This document shows positions 1-8,399 of a stretch of DNA of 64,000 nucleotides, piece after piece. Each line of letters begins with the position of its first letter. Within the stretch, counting starts at the first letter, position 1. Below the pieces are notes generated by a model, which saw only the letters and a list, made by a program, of their open reading frames with translations, was not told the origin of the DNA and ran no database searches. Source of the stretch: ZC4RG30 sp046347045 (GTDB taxonomy: Bacteria; Pseudomonadota; Gammaproteobacteria; Steroidobacterales; Steroidobacteraceae). The stretch covers positions 1-64,000 of the forward strand of contig JAXMGX010000002.1 of assembly GCA_046347045.1 (NCBI GenBank). Direction: 5' to 3'. Both the position numbers and the translations under genes were made by a program.

Positions 1-725
1 TAATGCCCGCGCCGCACGCGGCGCATCGACACATACAGCGCGTCATAGCGCGTCGCCCGCGCCATCTGCTCAGGCCCTGCATAAAACGCCGTGTCGCGCC
101 CCAGGAAAGGCAGCCACACCTGATGCTCGCTGGTACGCGGCGACTGGTCGGCCAGCATGGCAATGGCACGCACTTCGCGCCGACGCTGCAGCAGGTCCGA
201 CAGCAGCTCCTTGGCCGGTACCAGATTCACTCCCCAGCGCCGGCGCATGGCGCACAGCACCCGATCCGCACCCGCCGACTTCATCGGCTTGTAGGCCACG
301 TCCACCGGATATCCAAGCGAGGCGGCCATCGCATACATGCCCCAGTCCCAGTTCGACTGATGCGAGGCCAGCAGCAGCACCGGTCGGCCGCGGGCCAGCC
401 ACTCGCGTGCCAGCTCGAGATTGCGCATCTCCACGCGGCCCAGCAGGTCCGTGCGCGACATGCGTGTGGCCGCCAGCAGCTCGGCTGCCATCTCGCCGAA
501 ATGCCGATAATTCGCAACTGCGATCCTGCGGCGCGCGCGCGTGTCCCGCTCGGGGAAGGCGGTGGCCAGGTTCTGCAGCGTGACGCGCCAGCGAAACCGC
601 AACACCGCCCGCACCACCCAGGCCATAGCCCCGAACAGCGCGTACAGCATGGGCAGCGGCAGCGCGGAAAGCGCACGCACCCACCAGGGCAGGCGGGACG
701 CAGGCGGTGCGGCGGGCGCGGTCAT
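1..725 (-). CDS. LpxL/HtrB-family lipid A acyltransferase, 3' end cut by window edge
   Basis: My translation from ATG at 725 runs open to the left edge (241 codons). Residues 15-45 hold a hydrophobic N-terminal anchor. His122 and Asp127 (SHQSNWDWG) form the HX4D acyltransferase motif of the lysophospholipid/lipid A late acyltransferase family, and VAYKPMKSAG and LADQSPR match later conserved blocks. Enzymes of this family move an acyl chain from acyl-ACP to a lipid A precursor at the inner membrane. The aldehyde dehydrogenase starts 77 bp away on the other strand, so the two genes are divergent. I cannot tell LpxL, LpxM or a non-lipid-A relative (ornithine lipid or aryl-polyene type) apart without the C-terminus. 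Confidence 0.85.
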   Translation of the reverse strand, partial: MTAPAAPPASRLPWWVRALSALPLPMLYALFGAMAWVVRAVLRFRWRVTLQNLATAFPERDTRARRRIAVANYRHFGEMAAELLAATRMSRTDLLGRVEMRNLELAREWLARGRPVLLLASHQSNWDWGMYAMAASLGYPVDVAYKPMKSAGADRVLCAMRRRWGVNLVPAKELLSDLLQRRREVRAIAMLADQSPRTSEHQVWLPFLGRDTAFYAGPEQMARATRYDALYVSMRRVRRGH

Positions 726-802
726 TGGCCGCGGATTTTAGATGCTATGCTCGCGCCTCTTCCAGCCGGGGACGCACGGCACAGGCGCAAACGGGAAATC
801 GC

Positions 803-2257
803 ATGAACGACATCAAGCTTCAGATCGGTGGCAAGGACGTGGCGGCGAAGAACGGCGCCACTTTTCAACGCAAGAGCCCCATCACGGGCGCAGTAGTCAG
901 CACCAGCGCGGCCGCCTCGGCCGATGACGCGCGCGCGGCCTGCGACGCCGCCGCCAAGGCTTTTCCAGCCTGGTCCGCGCTGGGCCCCAATGCCCGTCGC
1001 AAGTTCCTGATGGATGCCGCCGGCAAGCTGCGCGCCCACAGCGGCGATTTCTCGCGCCTGTGCGTCGAGGAAACCGGCGCCATCGCCGGCTGGGGTCACT
1101 TCAACACCGGCTTCGCCGCGACGCTGCTCGAGGAAGCGGCCGCGATGACCACGCAGGTCATCGGCGAAACGCTGCCTTCCGACGTGCCAGGCACCTTCGC
1201 CATGGGCGTACGCCAGCCCGCCGGCGTATGCGTGGGCATGGCGCCGTGGAACGCGCCCGTCATCCTCGGCGTGCGCGCCATCGCCATGCCGCTGGCCGTG
1301 GGCAACACCGTGGTGCTCAAGGCCTCGGAGCTGTGCCCCGCCGTGCATCGCCTGATCGTCGACTGCTTCAATGAAGCCGGCCTGCCCGCGGGCGTGGTCA
1401 ACTTCGTGGCGCACTCCGCGGCCGATGCGCCCGCCGTGGTCGAGGCGCTGATCGCGCACCCGGCCGTGAAGCGCGTGAACTTCACCGGCTCTTCGCGCGT
1501 GGGCCGCATCATCGGCGAGCTGTCGGGCAAGCACCTGAAGCCCTGCCTGCTCGAACTGGGCGGCAAGGCGCCGCTGCTGGTGCTCGACGATGCGGACCTC
1601 GAAGAGGCCGTGGCCGCCGCCGCCTTCGGCGCCTTCATGCACCAGGGCCAGATCTGCATGTCCACCGAGCGCATCATCGTCACGGCCGGCATCGCCGATG
1701 AATTCATCAAGCGCTTCATCGCCAAGGTGAAGACGCTGCAGGTCGGCGACCCCACCAAGGGCAATTTCCCCATCGGCGCCTGCGTCGATGCGAAAACCGT
1801 GGACCATGTGAAGGCACTCATCAGCGATGCCACCGCCAAGGGCGCCAAGGTGCTCACCGGCGGCACCGGCAGCGGCGGCGCCTTCTTCGAGCCCACCGTG
1901 GTCGATGGCGTAGCCAAGGGCATGCGCATCTATGGCGAGGAATCCTTCGGCCCCATCGTCGGCGTGCTGCGCGCCCGCGATACCGAGCATGCCGTGGAGC
2001 TGGCCAACGACTGCGAATACGGTCTGTCGGCAGCCGTATTCAGCCGCGACATCAACACTGCGCTGTCGGTGGCACAGCGCATCGATTCCGGAATCTGTCA
2101 TATCAACAGCCCCACGGTGCAGGACGAGGCGCAGATGCCCTTCGGCGGCACCAAGGCCAGCGGCGTGGGCCGATTCGGCGGCAAGGCCGGCGTGGCGGAG
2201 TTCACCGATCTGCGGTGGATCAGCATCTCCACCAAGCATCGGCACTATCCGATCTGA
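803..2257 (+). CDS. NAD(P)-dependent aldehyde dehydrogenase, salicylaldehyde/vanillin-type
   Basis: A 484-residue aldehyde dehydrogenase. The general base is Glu251 in LELGGKAP and the nucleophile is Cys285 in GQICMSTER, 34 residues apart as is typical. PWNAPVILGVRAIA and the GQICMSTERI context resemble the salicylaldehyde/vanillin/benzaldehyde dehydrogenase branch, which oxidises aromatic aldehydes to acids. That substrate is inferred from motifs only. I start at ATG 803 because upstream residues in this frame are Arg-rich and unlike the family, and because the family begins just before the I.GG(K/E) strand seen here. A cytochrome c gene follows after a hairpin, so co-transcription with it is uncertain. 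Confidence 0.9.
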   Translation: MNDIKLQIGGKDVAAKNGATFQRKSPITGAVVSTSAAASADDARAACDAAAKAFPAWSALGPNARRKFLMDAAGKLRAHSGDFSRLCVEETGAIAGWGHFNTGFAATLLEEAAAMTTQVIGETLPSDVPGTFAMGVRQPAGVCVGMAPWNAPVILGVRAIAMPLAVGNTVVLKASELCPAVHRLIVDCFNEAGLPAGVVNFVAHSAADAPAVVEALIAHPAVKRVNFTGSSRVGRIIGELSGKHLKPCLLELGGKAPLLVLDDADLEEAVAAAAFGAFMHQGQICMSTERIIVTAGIADEFIKRFIAKVKTLQVGDPTKGNFPIGACVDAKTVDHVKALISDATAKGAKVLTGGTGSGGAFFEPTVVDGVAKGMRIYGEESFGPIVGVLRARDTEHAVELANDCEYGLSAAVFSRDINTALSVAQRIDSGICHINSPTVQDEAQMPFGGTKASGVGRFGGKAGVAEFTDLRWISISTKHRHYPI

Positions 2258-2272
2258 TCCGGCACCAGCCGA

Positions 2273-2295
2273 GCCGCCCGCCCAAGGCGGGTGGC
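2273..2295 (+). terminator. Hairpin after the aldehyde dehydrogenase gene
   Basis: GCCGCCCGCC (2273-2282) and GGCGGGTGGC (2286-2295) form a 10-bp stem with one G-U pair and a 3-nt loop, 15 bp after the stop codon. No clear T-run follows, so it is either a weak terminator or an mRNA-end stabiliser. Confidence 0.5.
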
Positions 2296-2375
2296 TTCAG
2301 GCGTTGTTCAGGGGACGGTTTGTTACAATCGCGACCAGTTCGCAACTGGCAAACCGTCCCGGAGAACACACGTCC

Positions 2376-2759
2376 ATGTCGCTGTATCGTCCCGCCTTCG
2401 CCGCCCTGGCCCTGAGCTTCACCGCCACCGCCGCGTTTCCGGCCGATGTGGCCAATGGCAAGACCATCTTCGAACAGCGTTGCGGCATCTGCCACGCGGT
2501 GAGCAAGGAGCCGGGCGGCCCGGTGGCCGGCCCCAACATGGTGGGCCTCATCGGTCGCAAGGCGGCCAGCCAGCCGGAATTCACGATGTACTCCCCGGCG
2601 CTGAAGAAGTACGGCGTCACCTGGAGCGCCAAGACACTGGATGAATTCCTCGTGATGCCGATGCAGAAGGTGCCCGGCACCACCATGCCGATGATGCTGC
2701 CGGACGCTAAGGAACGCGGCGACGTCATCGCCTACCTGAGTTCGATCAAGAAGAAGTGA
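2376..2759 (+). CDS. Small class I cytochrome c (periplasmic)
   Basis: A 127-residue protein with a Sec signal peptide (about residues 1-23), one haem attachment site C36-G-I-C39-H40 and a likely axial Met104 in GTTMPMM. That is the layout of a monohaem class I cytochrome c of the c550/mitochondrial-like group. It should carry electrons in the periplasm. Candidate donors are the sugar-dehydrogenase-like protein encoded convergently next door, or other quinoproteins in the window. A good ribosome site, GGAGA, lies at 2361-2365 before ATG 2376. A TACAAT (2324-2329) upstream could be a -10 box, but I see no convincing -35. Confidence 0.9.
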   Translation: MSLYRPAFAALALSFTATAAFPADVANGKTIFEQRCGICHAVSKEPGGPVAGPNMVGLIGRKAASQPEFTMYSPALKKYGVTWSAKTLDEFLVMPMQKVPGTTMPMMLPDAKERGDVIAYLSSIKKK

Positions 2760-2766
2760 CCAGAAC

Positions 2767-2789
2767 GAGGCCGGGCCATCGCCGGCCTC
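2767..2789. terminator. Bidirectional terminator between convergent genes
   Basis: GAGGCCGG (2767-2774) and CCGGCCTC (2782-2789) form a perfect 8-bp stem with a 7-nt loop in the 52-bp gap between two convergent genes. CTCTTG follows on the plus side. It is placed to stop transcription from either side. Confidence 0.6.
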
Positions 2790-2811
2790 CTCTTGCGGCG
2801 GAACCCGCCGG

Positions 2812-5370
2812 CTAGTTGCAGCTCGCGAGCGAGTTCACCCAGTTGGTGAGCAGCGCGACGCCGGCCGTATCCACCACGCGCGGCTGCAGCGGCGGCATCG
2901 AATCCGCATCGGTGTGATTCGGTCGCACCACGATCATCGAGCGCGAAGCCGGATCCGTTCCCCCCACGGCGATCAGCCGCGCGTTGGCGATACCCAGCGT
3001 TCTCGACGGCACCACCTCACAGGCACCGGTTGCGGCCAGCGACGTGGTGTAACGCAGGTCCATGGCCACCGGCGTGCCGCCGCCCGGCCGATGACAGTTC
3101 GAGCAGTTGGTGTGCAGCCAGGCGCGGGCACGTTCGGCGAGCGTGCCGGCTGTGCCGTAGGGATCAGGCATCGCGGGCAGCTGCGCGACCGGCTGCGACA
3201 GCGACGGATTCAGCAGGCCGATGGCGTTGAGCGTGTCGAGCTGGTTGGCGCTGCGTCCCGTAGCCGCGTAGGTGAGCGATCCATTCAGTTGTGACTGCTC
3301 CAGCCCCAACGTGCGACCGGCGGCCGCGGTGTGACACACCATGCATTGCGCTTCGCTGGGGAACAGCCAGGACTGCCCCGCCACCGTCACGGCCTTACCA
3401 CCGGTCACGCGCGTGGCATCGGTGCCCTGCGCATTCCATTCGTAGGTGTAGCCAGCCCACTCGCCATTGTCATGACGCATGAACAGCCGTGTTTCGACCA
3501 GCCGCGTGCCGATGCGAAAATGCTTCACCAGCACCGAGCCATTGGGGAAATCGAAATCGCCATCCGCGCCCACCGTGATCTGCCGGCCATCGGGCAGCGC
3601 AAGGTAGCGCGACTTCACGGCGCCATCGGACCAGAACGGCGCATTGGGCGCGTAGGGGATGAGCCCCGCGGCCGGCTGCGTGGCGTCGCTCGCATTCACG
3701 CAGCCCGTGGCCGAGAGCTGCGCCGGAATCACGCGGCCGCCGCTGGCGCCGGCGCGCAGCCGGTGCAGAGTGCCGCCGAAATTCACGACGTAGATTTCCC
3801 CGGCGGCATCCTGCGCGAACGACGCGATGCTCAGCCCCGAATCGAAGCCGGTGGTGAACTGCTGCGTCGGCGTGGCATCGCGCGCCACGTGCCAGATGCG
3901 ACCCGAACCGAAATCGCCGAACACGAAGCGCCCCGCCAGCCCCGGGATGGCGCTGCCGCGATATACATGGCCGCCGGTGATCGACACACCCTGCGAATGA
4001 TCGTACTCGGCGACGGGGTCGATGGCCGTGGCGGCATTGGGCCCGCAACTCGCGTTGTAGGCATGCGCGCCTTCGCGACAGCGCCAGCCGTAATTGCCAC
4101 CGCGCACCACGCGATCGACTTCCTCCCAGTTGTTCTGCCCGACATCGCCCACCCACAACTCGCCGCTGCCGCTGTCGAAGCTCCAGCGCCAGGGATTGCG
4201 GAATCCATAGGCATAGATCTCGGGGCAGTTGGCAGTGAAGGCACCCGTGTCGTTGTCGCAGGGCGCGCCGCCCGCGAAAGGGTTGCTGGCCGGGATGGCA
4301 TAGCGCGTGGCGCCGGTGGCGCCGTTCACGTCGATGCGCAGCATCTTGCCCAGCAGCGTGGACAGGCGCTGGCCATTGCCGATGCTGCCATGTGCATCGC
4401 CACCGCCGCCGCCATCGCCCAGCCCGATGTAGAGAAATCCATCCGGACCGAAGGCGATGTTGCCGCCATTGTGGTTGGACTCGGGCTGGTTCACCTGCAG
4501 GATCACCAGCGCGCTGGAGGCATCGAGCGTCTGCCCCGCGTCGCGCGTCTGGTATTCGACGATGCGCGACACGAGCTGGCCGCCGTTGCTGGCGGTGTAC
4601 GAAAGATACACGCGCGGGTTGGTGGGATAGTCCGGGTGGAACGCCATGCCCAGGAGGCCCCGCTCATCGCCGGCACTGCCGACGACCTGCGAACTCAGGT
4701 CGATGAAGGAGCGCCGCGTGGTGACGCCAGGCTGATTGTCGAACACGTATACCAGGCCCAGCTTCTGCACCACGTACCATCGCGCCGTGCTGTGTGGCTC
4801 CTGCAGCATGGCCACGGGCTGCGAGAAGCTGCCGACGCCGGCGAACACCTGCTCCAGTGCCAGCGACACCCCGCTGCCCGGAGCCTCACCCGCCAGGCAG
4901 GAGGTATTCGAGGGTCTTGCGTCGAGGCCGGATACGACCGAGGTGGGCAGCGACAGCGTGGTCGCGGAGCGGGTTGCCGAGCTGGCGGATTCGTTCGGCG
5001 GAATCGCGCCATCGAATGCGCGCACGGCGTAGGTGTACGCCGTGTTTGCGGCCAGTCCCGAATCGACATAGGAGGTGGACGTGACCGTGGCCACAGCCGT
5101 GGAGCCGCCGTTGCGGAACACGCGATAGCCGGCCACGCCCGTGCCACTGTCGCTGGCCGCCTGCCAGGTGAGCTGGATCTGGCTGGAGGATGTGGCGAGG
5201 GCCGTCAGACCGGCGGGAACGGAGGGCGGTGTAGCGTCCGTGCCAGCACCAGCGCCTCCGCTCCCGCCAGCAACCGTGGCCGGACCGCTGCACGCGACGA
5301 GTTGGAACATGCACAGCATGGCTGCCACGCGCGTGACTGCCAGCAATCCCTGTTCCCGCACGCCTCGCAT
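2812..5370 (-). CDS. Secreted lipoprotein: FN3 + glucose/sorbosone dehydrogenase-like propeller + two-haem C-terminus
   Basis: An 852-residue protein. The N-terminus carries a lipobox (LVAC27) after a hydrophobic stretch. Residues about 49-137 form a fibronectin type III domain (TPPSVPAGLTA, then ITLTW-like and TYAVRAFD strands). From about 170 to 530 there is a glucose/sorbosone dehydrogenase-type beta-propeller (ERGLLGMAFHPDY, GNIAFGPDGFLYIGLGDG, YGFRNPWRWSFD, GNYGWRC), the fold of soluble PQQ sugar dehydrogenases. The C-terminal third carries two CXXCH motifs at Cys676 (CMVCH) and Cys756 (CSNCH). It probably oxidises a sugar or aldose at the cell surface and passes electrons to its own haems. 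The substrate is unknown. A later start at Met18 would still keep the lipobox. Confidence 0.85.
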   Translation of the reverse strand: MRGVREQGLLAVTRVAAMLCMFQLVACSGPATVAGGSGGAGAGTDATPPSVPAGLTALATSSSQIQLTWQAASDSGTGVAGYRVFRNGGSTAVATVTSTSYVDSGLAANTAYTYAVRAFDGAIPPNESASSATRSATTLSLPTSVVSGLDARPSNTSCLAGEAPGSGVSLALEQVFAGVGSFSQPVAMLQEPHSTARWYVVQKLGLVYVFDNQPGVTTRRSFIDLSSQVVGSAGDERGLLGMAFHPDYPTNPRVYLSYTASNGGQLVSRIVEYQTRDAGQTLDASSALVILQVNQPESNHNGGNIAFGPDGFLYIGLGDGGGGGDAHGSIGNGQRLSTLLGKMLRIDVNGATGATRYAIPASNPFAGGAPCDNDTGAFTANCPEIYAYGFRNPWRWSFDSGSGELWVGDVGQNNWEEVDRVVRGGNYGWRCREGAHAYNASCGPNAATAIDPVAEYDHSQGVSITGGHVYRGSAIPGLAGRFVFGDFGSGRIWHVARDATPTQQFTTGFDSGLSIASFAQDAAGEIYVVNFGGTLHRLRAGASGGRVIPAQLSATGCVNASDATQPAAGLIPYAPNAPFWSDGAVKSRYLALPDGRQITVGADGDFDFPNGSVLVKHFRIGTRLVETRLFMRHDNGEWAGYTYEWNAQGTDATRVTGGKAVTVAGQSWLFPSEAQCMVCHTAAAGRTLGLEQSQLNGSLTYAATGRSANQLDTLNAIGLLNPSLSQPVAQLPAMPDPYGTAGTLAERARAWLHTNCSNCHRPGGGTPVAMDLRYTTSLAATGACEVVPSRTLGIANARLIAVGGTDPASRSMIVVRPNHTDADSMPPLQPRVVDTAGVALLTNWVNSLASCN

Positions 5371-5441
5371 CGCGGCAGCAAATCACAGCCATGGCTCGAG
5401 GTCGAGGTGTACGGAACCTGCGACATCAGCGCTGTACGCGG

Positions 5442-6248
5442 CTATCGCCGAGGCCGTCGCGGCGGCTGCCGCAGCAGCATCACCACCTTGAGTTCGGGAT
5501 GAGTGGCGGCGCGCAGTGTCACTTGTTCGAATGCGCGGATGCGCCCGCCCTGGCGGAACCGTCGCTCACCGCCTTCCCTGCCGCGCACCGACTCGCTGCG
5601 CCATGCGGCGGCGAATGCCTCGCTGAGCGCAGCAAGCTGCTCCACCAGCGCGCGGCGCAGCGGGTCCCTGCGCAGTTGCGCGGTATCGGCGCGGAACTCC
5701 GCCACCAGTCGCTGCGCGCGCTGCTTCCAGTCCACTACCTGCTGCTGCGCCGCAGGTTCCAGGAACACATAGTGCAGCAGGTTGATGCGCCGGTCGGCCT
5801 GCGTGCGGCGCCGGCCCAGCCAGGCGGGGAACAGCGATGCCGCGGCCCGGTTCCATGCAACGGCGTCCCAATACCGGTCGAGCACGTAGCCCGGATCGGG
5901 CATGCGGTCCACCAGGTGCTGCAGTACGTGCCGCTCGCCCGCGCCGGCCACGGGTGGCGCCGGATCGGCACGACCGGCAATGCGGAACAGGTAGTCCCGC
6001 TCCGGTGCCGACATCTGCAGCGCGCGCGCCAGCCCCAGCAGTGTGGGCACCGAGACCGAGGTGACACGCCCCTGCTCTATCCACGTCACCCAGGTGACGC
6101 TGACGCCCGCGAGCTGCGCCAGCTCCTCGCGTCGCAGGCCGGGAGTGCGGCGCCGGCCCACGGTGAAGCCGTGGCTTGCCGGATCGGCCCGCTGGCGGCG
6201 GGAGCGGATGAATGCCGCGAGGGGATGTCCGCAGTCCTGCTGTTTCAT
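5442..6248 (-). CDS. XRE-family regulator with MmyB-like ligand domain
   Basis: A 268-residue protein with an N-terminal helix-turn-helix (about residues 30-90; RRRTPGLRREELAQLAGVS is the hallmark of the MmyB-type XRE group). The C-terminal domain is the PAS-like MmyB ligand-binding fold, with YVLDRYWDAVAWN as its signature. Members studied elsewhere bind a small ligand, possibly a fatty acid, and often control a divergent gene. Here the divergent gene is a methyltransferase whose start lies 79 bp away, so local control of that gene is the simplest guess. The downstream sugar-dehydrogenase-like gene lies on the same strand after 71 bp. Confidence 0.88.
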   Translation of the reverse strand: MKQQDCGHPLAAFIRSRRQRADPASHGFTVGRRRTPGLRREELAQLAGVSVTWVTWIEQGRVTSVSVPTLLGLARALQMSAPERDYLFRIAGRADPAPPVAGAGERHVLQHLVDRMPDPGYVLDRYWDAVAWNRAAASLFPAWLGRRRTQADRRINLLHYVFLEPAAQQQVVDWKQRAQRLVAEFRADTAQLRRDPLRRALVEQLAALSEAFAAAWRSESVRGREGGERRFRQGGRIRAFEQVTLRAATHPELKVVMLLRQPPRRPRR

Positions 6249-6327
6249 CTGATACCAGGATAAACCACAACTGGATAACAGGATATCCGCGCCGGATCAT
6301 CGCACTCGAGGCAACGAGGAACCGCGC
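6249..6327. promoter_or_regulatory. Divergent promoter region with repeated GGATA boxes
   Basis: This 79-bp AT-richer gap separates the XRE regulator from the methyltransferase. It holds three GGATA boxes, each in an (A/C)(A/T)GGATA context, between about 6256 and 6296, and ends in the palindrome GGATATCC (6291-6298). Evenly repeated boxes between a regulator and its divergent neighbour suggest the operator, but no binding consensus is known to me. Confidence 0.45.
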
Positions 6328-7098
6328 ATGTCGACGCACAGCCAGACCGTGCAGCAGCAGTTCGACCCGCTGGCGCAGGATTATCTCCACAGCAGCGTGC
6401 ATGCTGCGGGACCGGATCTCGACTGGGTGGACGACTGGCTTCGCCGGCCCGGTGCGCCGGCAGGATCCGCGCTGGATGTGGGCAGCGGGCCAGGCCACCT
6501 GTCCTTCCGGCTGGCCGCGCGATTCGCACGCGTCTGTGCCGCCGATCCGTCCCGTGCAATGCTGACCACCGCCGCGGCCGAGGCCGGCCGGCGCCAGCTG
6601 CAGCTCGCCACCTGCGAGGCCGGCGCCGATGCACTGCCGCTGCCGGACGGGGATTTCGATCTCGTGGCAACACGGTTCAGCGCGCACCACTGGCGCAATG
6701 TGCCGCGTGCGCTGCTGGAGCTGCGCCGCGTTGCCCGGGAAGGCGTGCACCTGCTGCTCATCGACCTGCTCGGCGAGGATTCCTGCCTGGTGGACACGCA
6801 TCTGCAGAGCATCGAGCTGATCCGCGATCCGGGCCATGTGCGCGACCTGACCACCGCGCAATGGCATGCGGCGCTCGGCGATGCCGGCTGGCGCGTGTGC
6901 GAGTTCCGCTGCTGGCCGCTGCGGCTGGGCTTCGATTCCTGGGTGGGCCGGATGCGTGTACCGGAGCCGCGCGTGGCCCTGCTGCGCGAGATGGTGTCGC
7001 GGGCCCCGATGGAGGTCCGGCAGGCGCTGGCCATCGAGGAGGACGGCAGCTTCACCGCCCGCGTGGGGCTGTTCGTTGCAACGCGGGCCGGGGATTGA
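6328..7098 (+). CDS. SAM-dependent class I methyltransferase
   Basis: A 256-residue protein with SAM-binding motif I at residues 48-56 (ALDVGSGPG), then an acidic motif II (CAADPSRAML) and DGDFDLVATRFSAHHW. This is the UbiE/COQ5-like type 11 methyltransferase family. The substrate cannot be told from sequence. It stands alone between the divergent XRE regulator and the minus-strand tRNA-Thr. GAGG just upstream of ATG 6328 is an adequate ribosome site. The regulator next door may control it. Confidence 0.85.
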   Translation: MSTHSQTVQQQFDPLAQDYLHSSVHAAGPDLDWVDDWLRRPGAPAGSALDVGSGPGHLSFRLAARFARVCAADPSRAMLTTAAAEAGRRQLQLATCEAGADALPLPDGDFDLVATRFSAHHWRNVPRALLELRRVAREGVHLLLIDLLGEDSCLVDTHLQSIELIRDPGHVRDLTTAQWHAALGDAGWRVCEFRCWPLRLGFDSWVGRMRVPEPRVALLREMVSRAPMEVRQALAIEEDGSFTARVGLFVATRAGD

Positions 7099-7100
7099 AG

Positions 7101-7176
7101 TGGTGCCGTCTCACGGATTCGAACCGTGGACCTACCGCTTACGAAGCGGTTGCTCTACCAGCTGAGCTAAGACGGC
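7101..7176 (-). tRNA. tRNA-Thr (anticodon CGT)
   Basis: On the minus strand the gene folds as a full cloverleaf of 76 nt. The acceptor stem pairs GCCGTCT with AGACGGC. The D-arm is TTAGCTCAGCTGGTAGAGC. The anticodon stem ACCGC/GCGGT carries loop TTCGTAA, giving anticodon CGT (complement at 7141-7143), which reads the Thr codon ACG. The T-arm has GGTTCGAATCC, and CCA is encoded. Confidence 0.97.
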
Positions 7177-7294
7177 GCAGGGCGCGAATTCTAGGGAAAC
7201 GGCCCCCGAAGAGCCAGAGCCGGGCGCCCCTATCCAGCGATTCCCGCCCGAAATGCGGGTGGCGTCCCACACGCCCCGCGCCGAGCCTCTCCAC

Positions 7295-7846
7295 ATGCGA
7301 AAACCCCGACGCTTGCGCGGCAGCCCTCCCCAGCCGGGATTCACGCTGATCGAGCTTGCAACCACGCTGGCCATCAGCACGCTGCTGGCGTCGCTGGGAT
7401 GGCCCCTGCTCACCCGCCAGCGGGCCGCAGCCGCGGTGACCGCCGCCAGTCATCGCACGCTGGCCGCCCTGCAGGCCGCGCGGCAGCAGGCGCTGGCATC
7501 GGGGCACGCCGTCACCGTCTGCCCTAGCGCCGATGGCCAGCGCTGCGGATTCGGGGGCGATGAATGGATGGCTTTCGAAAACCAGCCCGGGGGCGTGGAT
7601 TCCATCCGCGAGGCGGGCGAGTCCCTGCTGCAGCGCTGGCAGTTGCCGCCCGACGTGAGGGTTCAGGGCACGCGGGGCTATGCGGCTTACCAGCCTGCCA
7701 CGCGCTCGGCGGCCACGGTCACCTTCCGGTTCTGCCACCGCCGGTACCCGCAGGTGGGCCGCAGCATCATCGTCAGCCAGACGGGGCGCGCCCGCGTCAG
7801 TCGCCCGGCTCCCGCCAGCACTCCTCCGGCGGATCGCTGCCCGTAA
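7295..7846 (+). CDS. fimT: Type IV pilus minor pseudopilin FimT/FimU (GspH-like)
   Basis: A 183-residue prepilin. Cleavage by the prepilin peptidase is expected at Gly15/Phe16 (PGFTLIELATTLAI), with Glu at mature position 5. The GspH/FimT shape follows, with ALQAARQQALASGHAVTVCPS typical of the family. It probably joins the minor pilin complex that primes pilus assembly. I chose ATG 7295, since the extra 14 residues from an upstream start at 7253 look non-coding. The last 50 bp overlap the 3' end of a pilin gene on the other strand. The gene begins the cluster, as fimU or fimT does in Pseudomonas. Confidence 0.85.
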   Translation: MRKPRRLRGSPPQPGFTLIELATTLAISTLLASLGWPLLTRQRAAAAVTAASHRTLAALQAARQQALASGHAVTVCPSADGQRCGFGGDEWMAFENQPGGVDSIREAGESLLQRWQLPPDVRVQGTRGYAAYQPATRSAATVTFRFCHRRYPQVGRSIIVSQTGRARVSRPAPASTPPADRCP

Positions 7847-8249
7847 CGCCGCGCTGGCCCTTTTCGTCCAGCGTCAGCGCGCCGCAACCGGCATCGGCCA
7901 CCTGCTCGCCGCGGGGCTTTGCCACCAGCCGGAAGCTGCTGGCGGTGGGCAGGCCATCGGCGAAGGAAACGGCGTAGGTGCCCTCGGCATTGGTCTGGGG
8001 CAGCAGCAGGCAGGGACTTGAGCTGCCCGCGGCGTCGTGACGGTAATCCCCGGCGCGCTCGAAACAGCGCTGCATCTGCACGGCCAGCGCAACCAGATCG
8101 CGGCGCGCATCGCCGCGATTCGCGCGGATCACGTAGTGACGATAGGCCGGAATGGCCACGGCGATGAGGATGGCGAGCACCACCAGGACCACCAGTATTT
8201 CGGTCAGCGTGACGCCCGCCGCGCGGCGACTGTGGGCTGTGCATGGCAT
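7797..8249 (-). CDS. Type IV pilin-like protein (PilE family) on the opposite strand
   Basis: A 150-residue prepilin from ATG 8249, with leader MPCTAHSRRAAG cut before Val-Thr-Leu-Thr-Glu. Mature residue 1 is therefore Val instead of the usual Phe, while Glu5 is kept. A long hydrophobic helix ending in IPAYRHYVIRAN and paired cysteines later (CFERAG, CLLLPQ, CGALT, CWREPGD) fit PilE-type minor pilins. It is the only gene of this cluster on the minus strand. It sits between fimT and pilV and its 3' end overlaps fimT by 50 bp. A longer N-terminus in the same frame is possible but lacks a pilin-like leader. Confidence 0.82.
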   Translation of the reverse strand: MPCTAHSRRAAGVTLTEILVVLVVLAILIAVAIPAYRHYVIRANRGDARRDLVALAVQMQRCFERAGDYRHDAAGSSSPCLLLPQTNAEGTYAVSFADGLPTASSFRLVAKPRGEQVADAGCGALTLDEKGQRGVTGSDPPEECWREPGD

Positions 8250-8399
8250 TGCCACCAAGAGTATCCCGGCAGCGAATCGGCGCAAGCGCGACAGATAGTC
8301 GCCTGTGACGGCGCAGCGTCGTTGCCTAAGGTGACAGCCTCCTCCCGCATTCATCGGCGACGCATGACCACTTCCAGCATTCACCGCAGGCGAACCGGC

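Noticed and set aside
3331..5502. A 723-codon plus-strand frame opposite the sugar-dehydrogenase-like gene
   Set aside because: Low-complexity, no domain, and fully antisense to a gene with a lipobox, propeller motifs and two haem sites.
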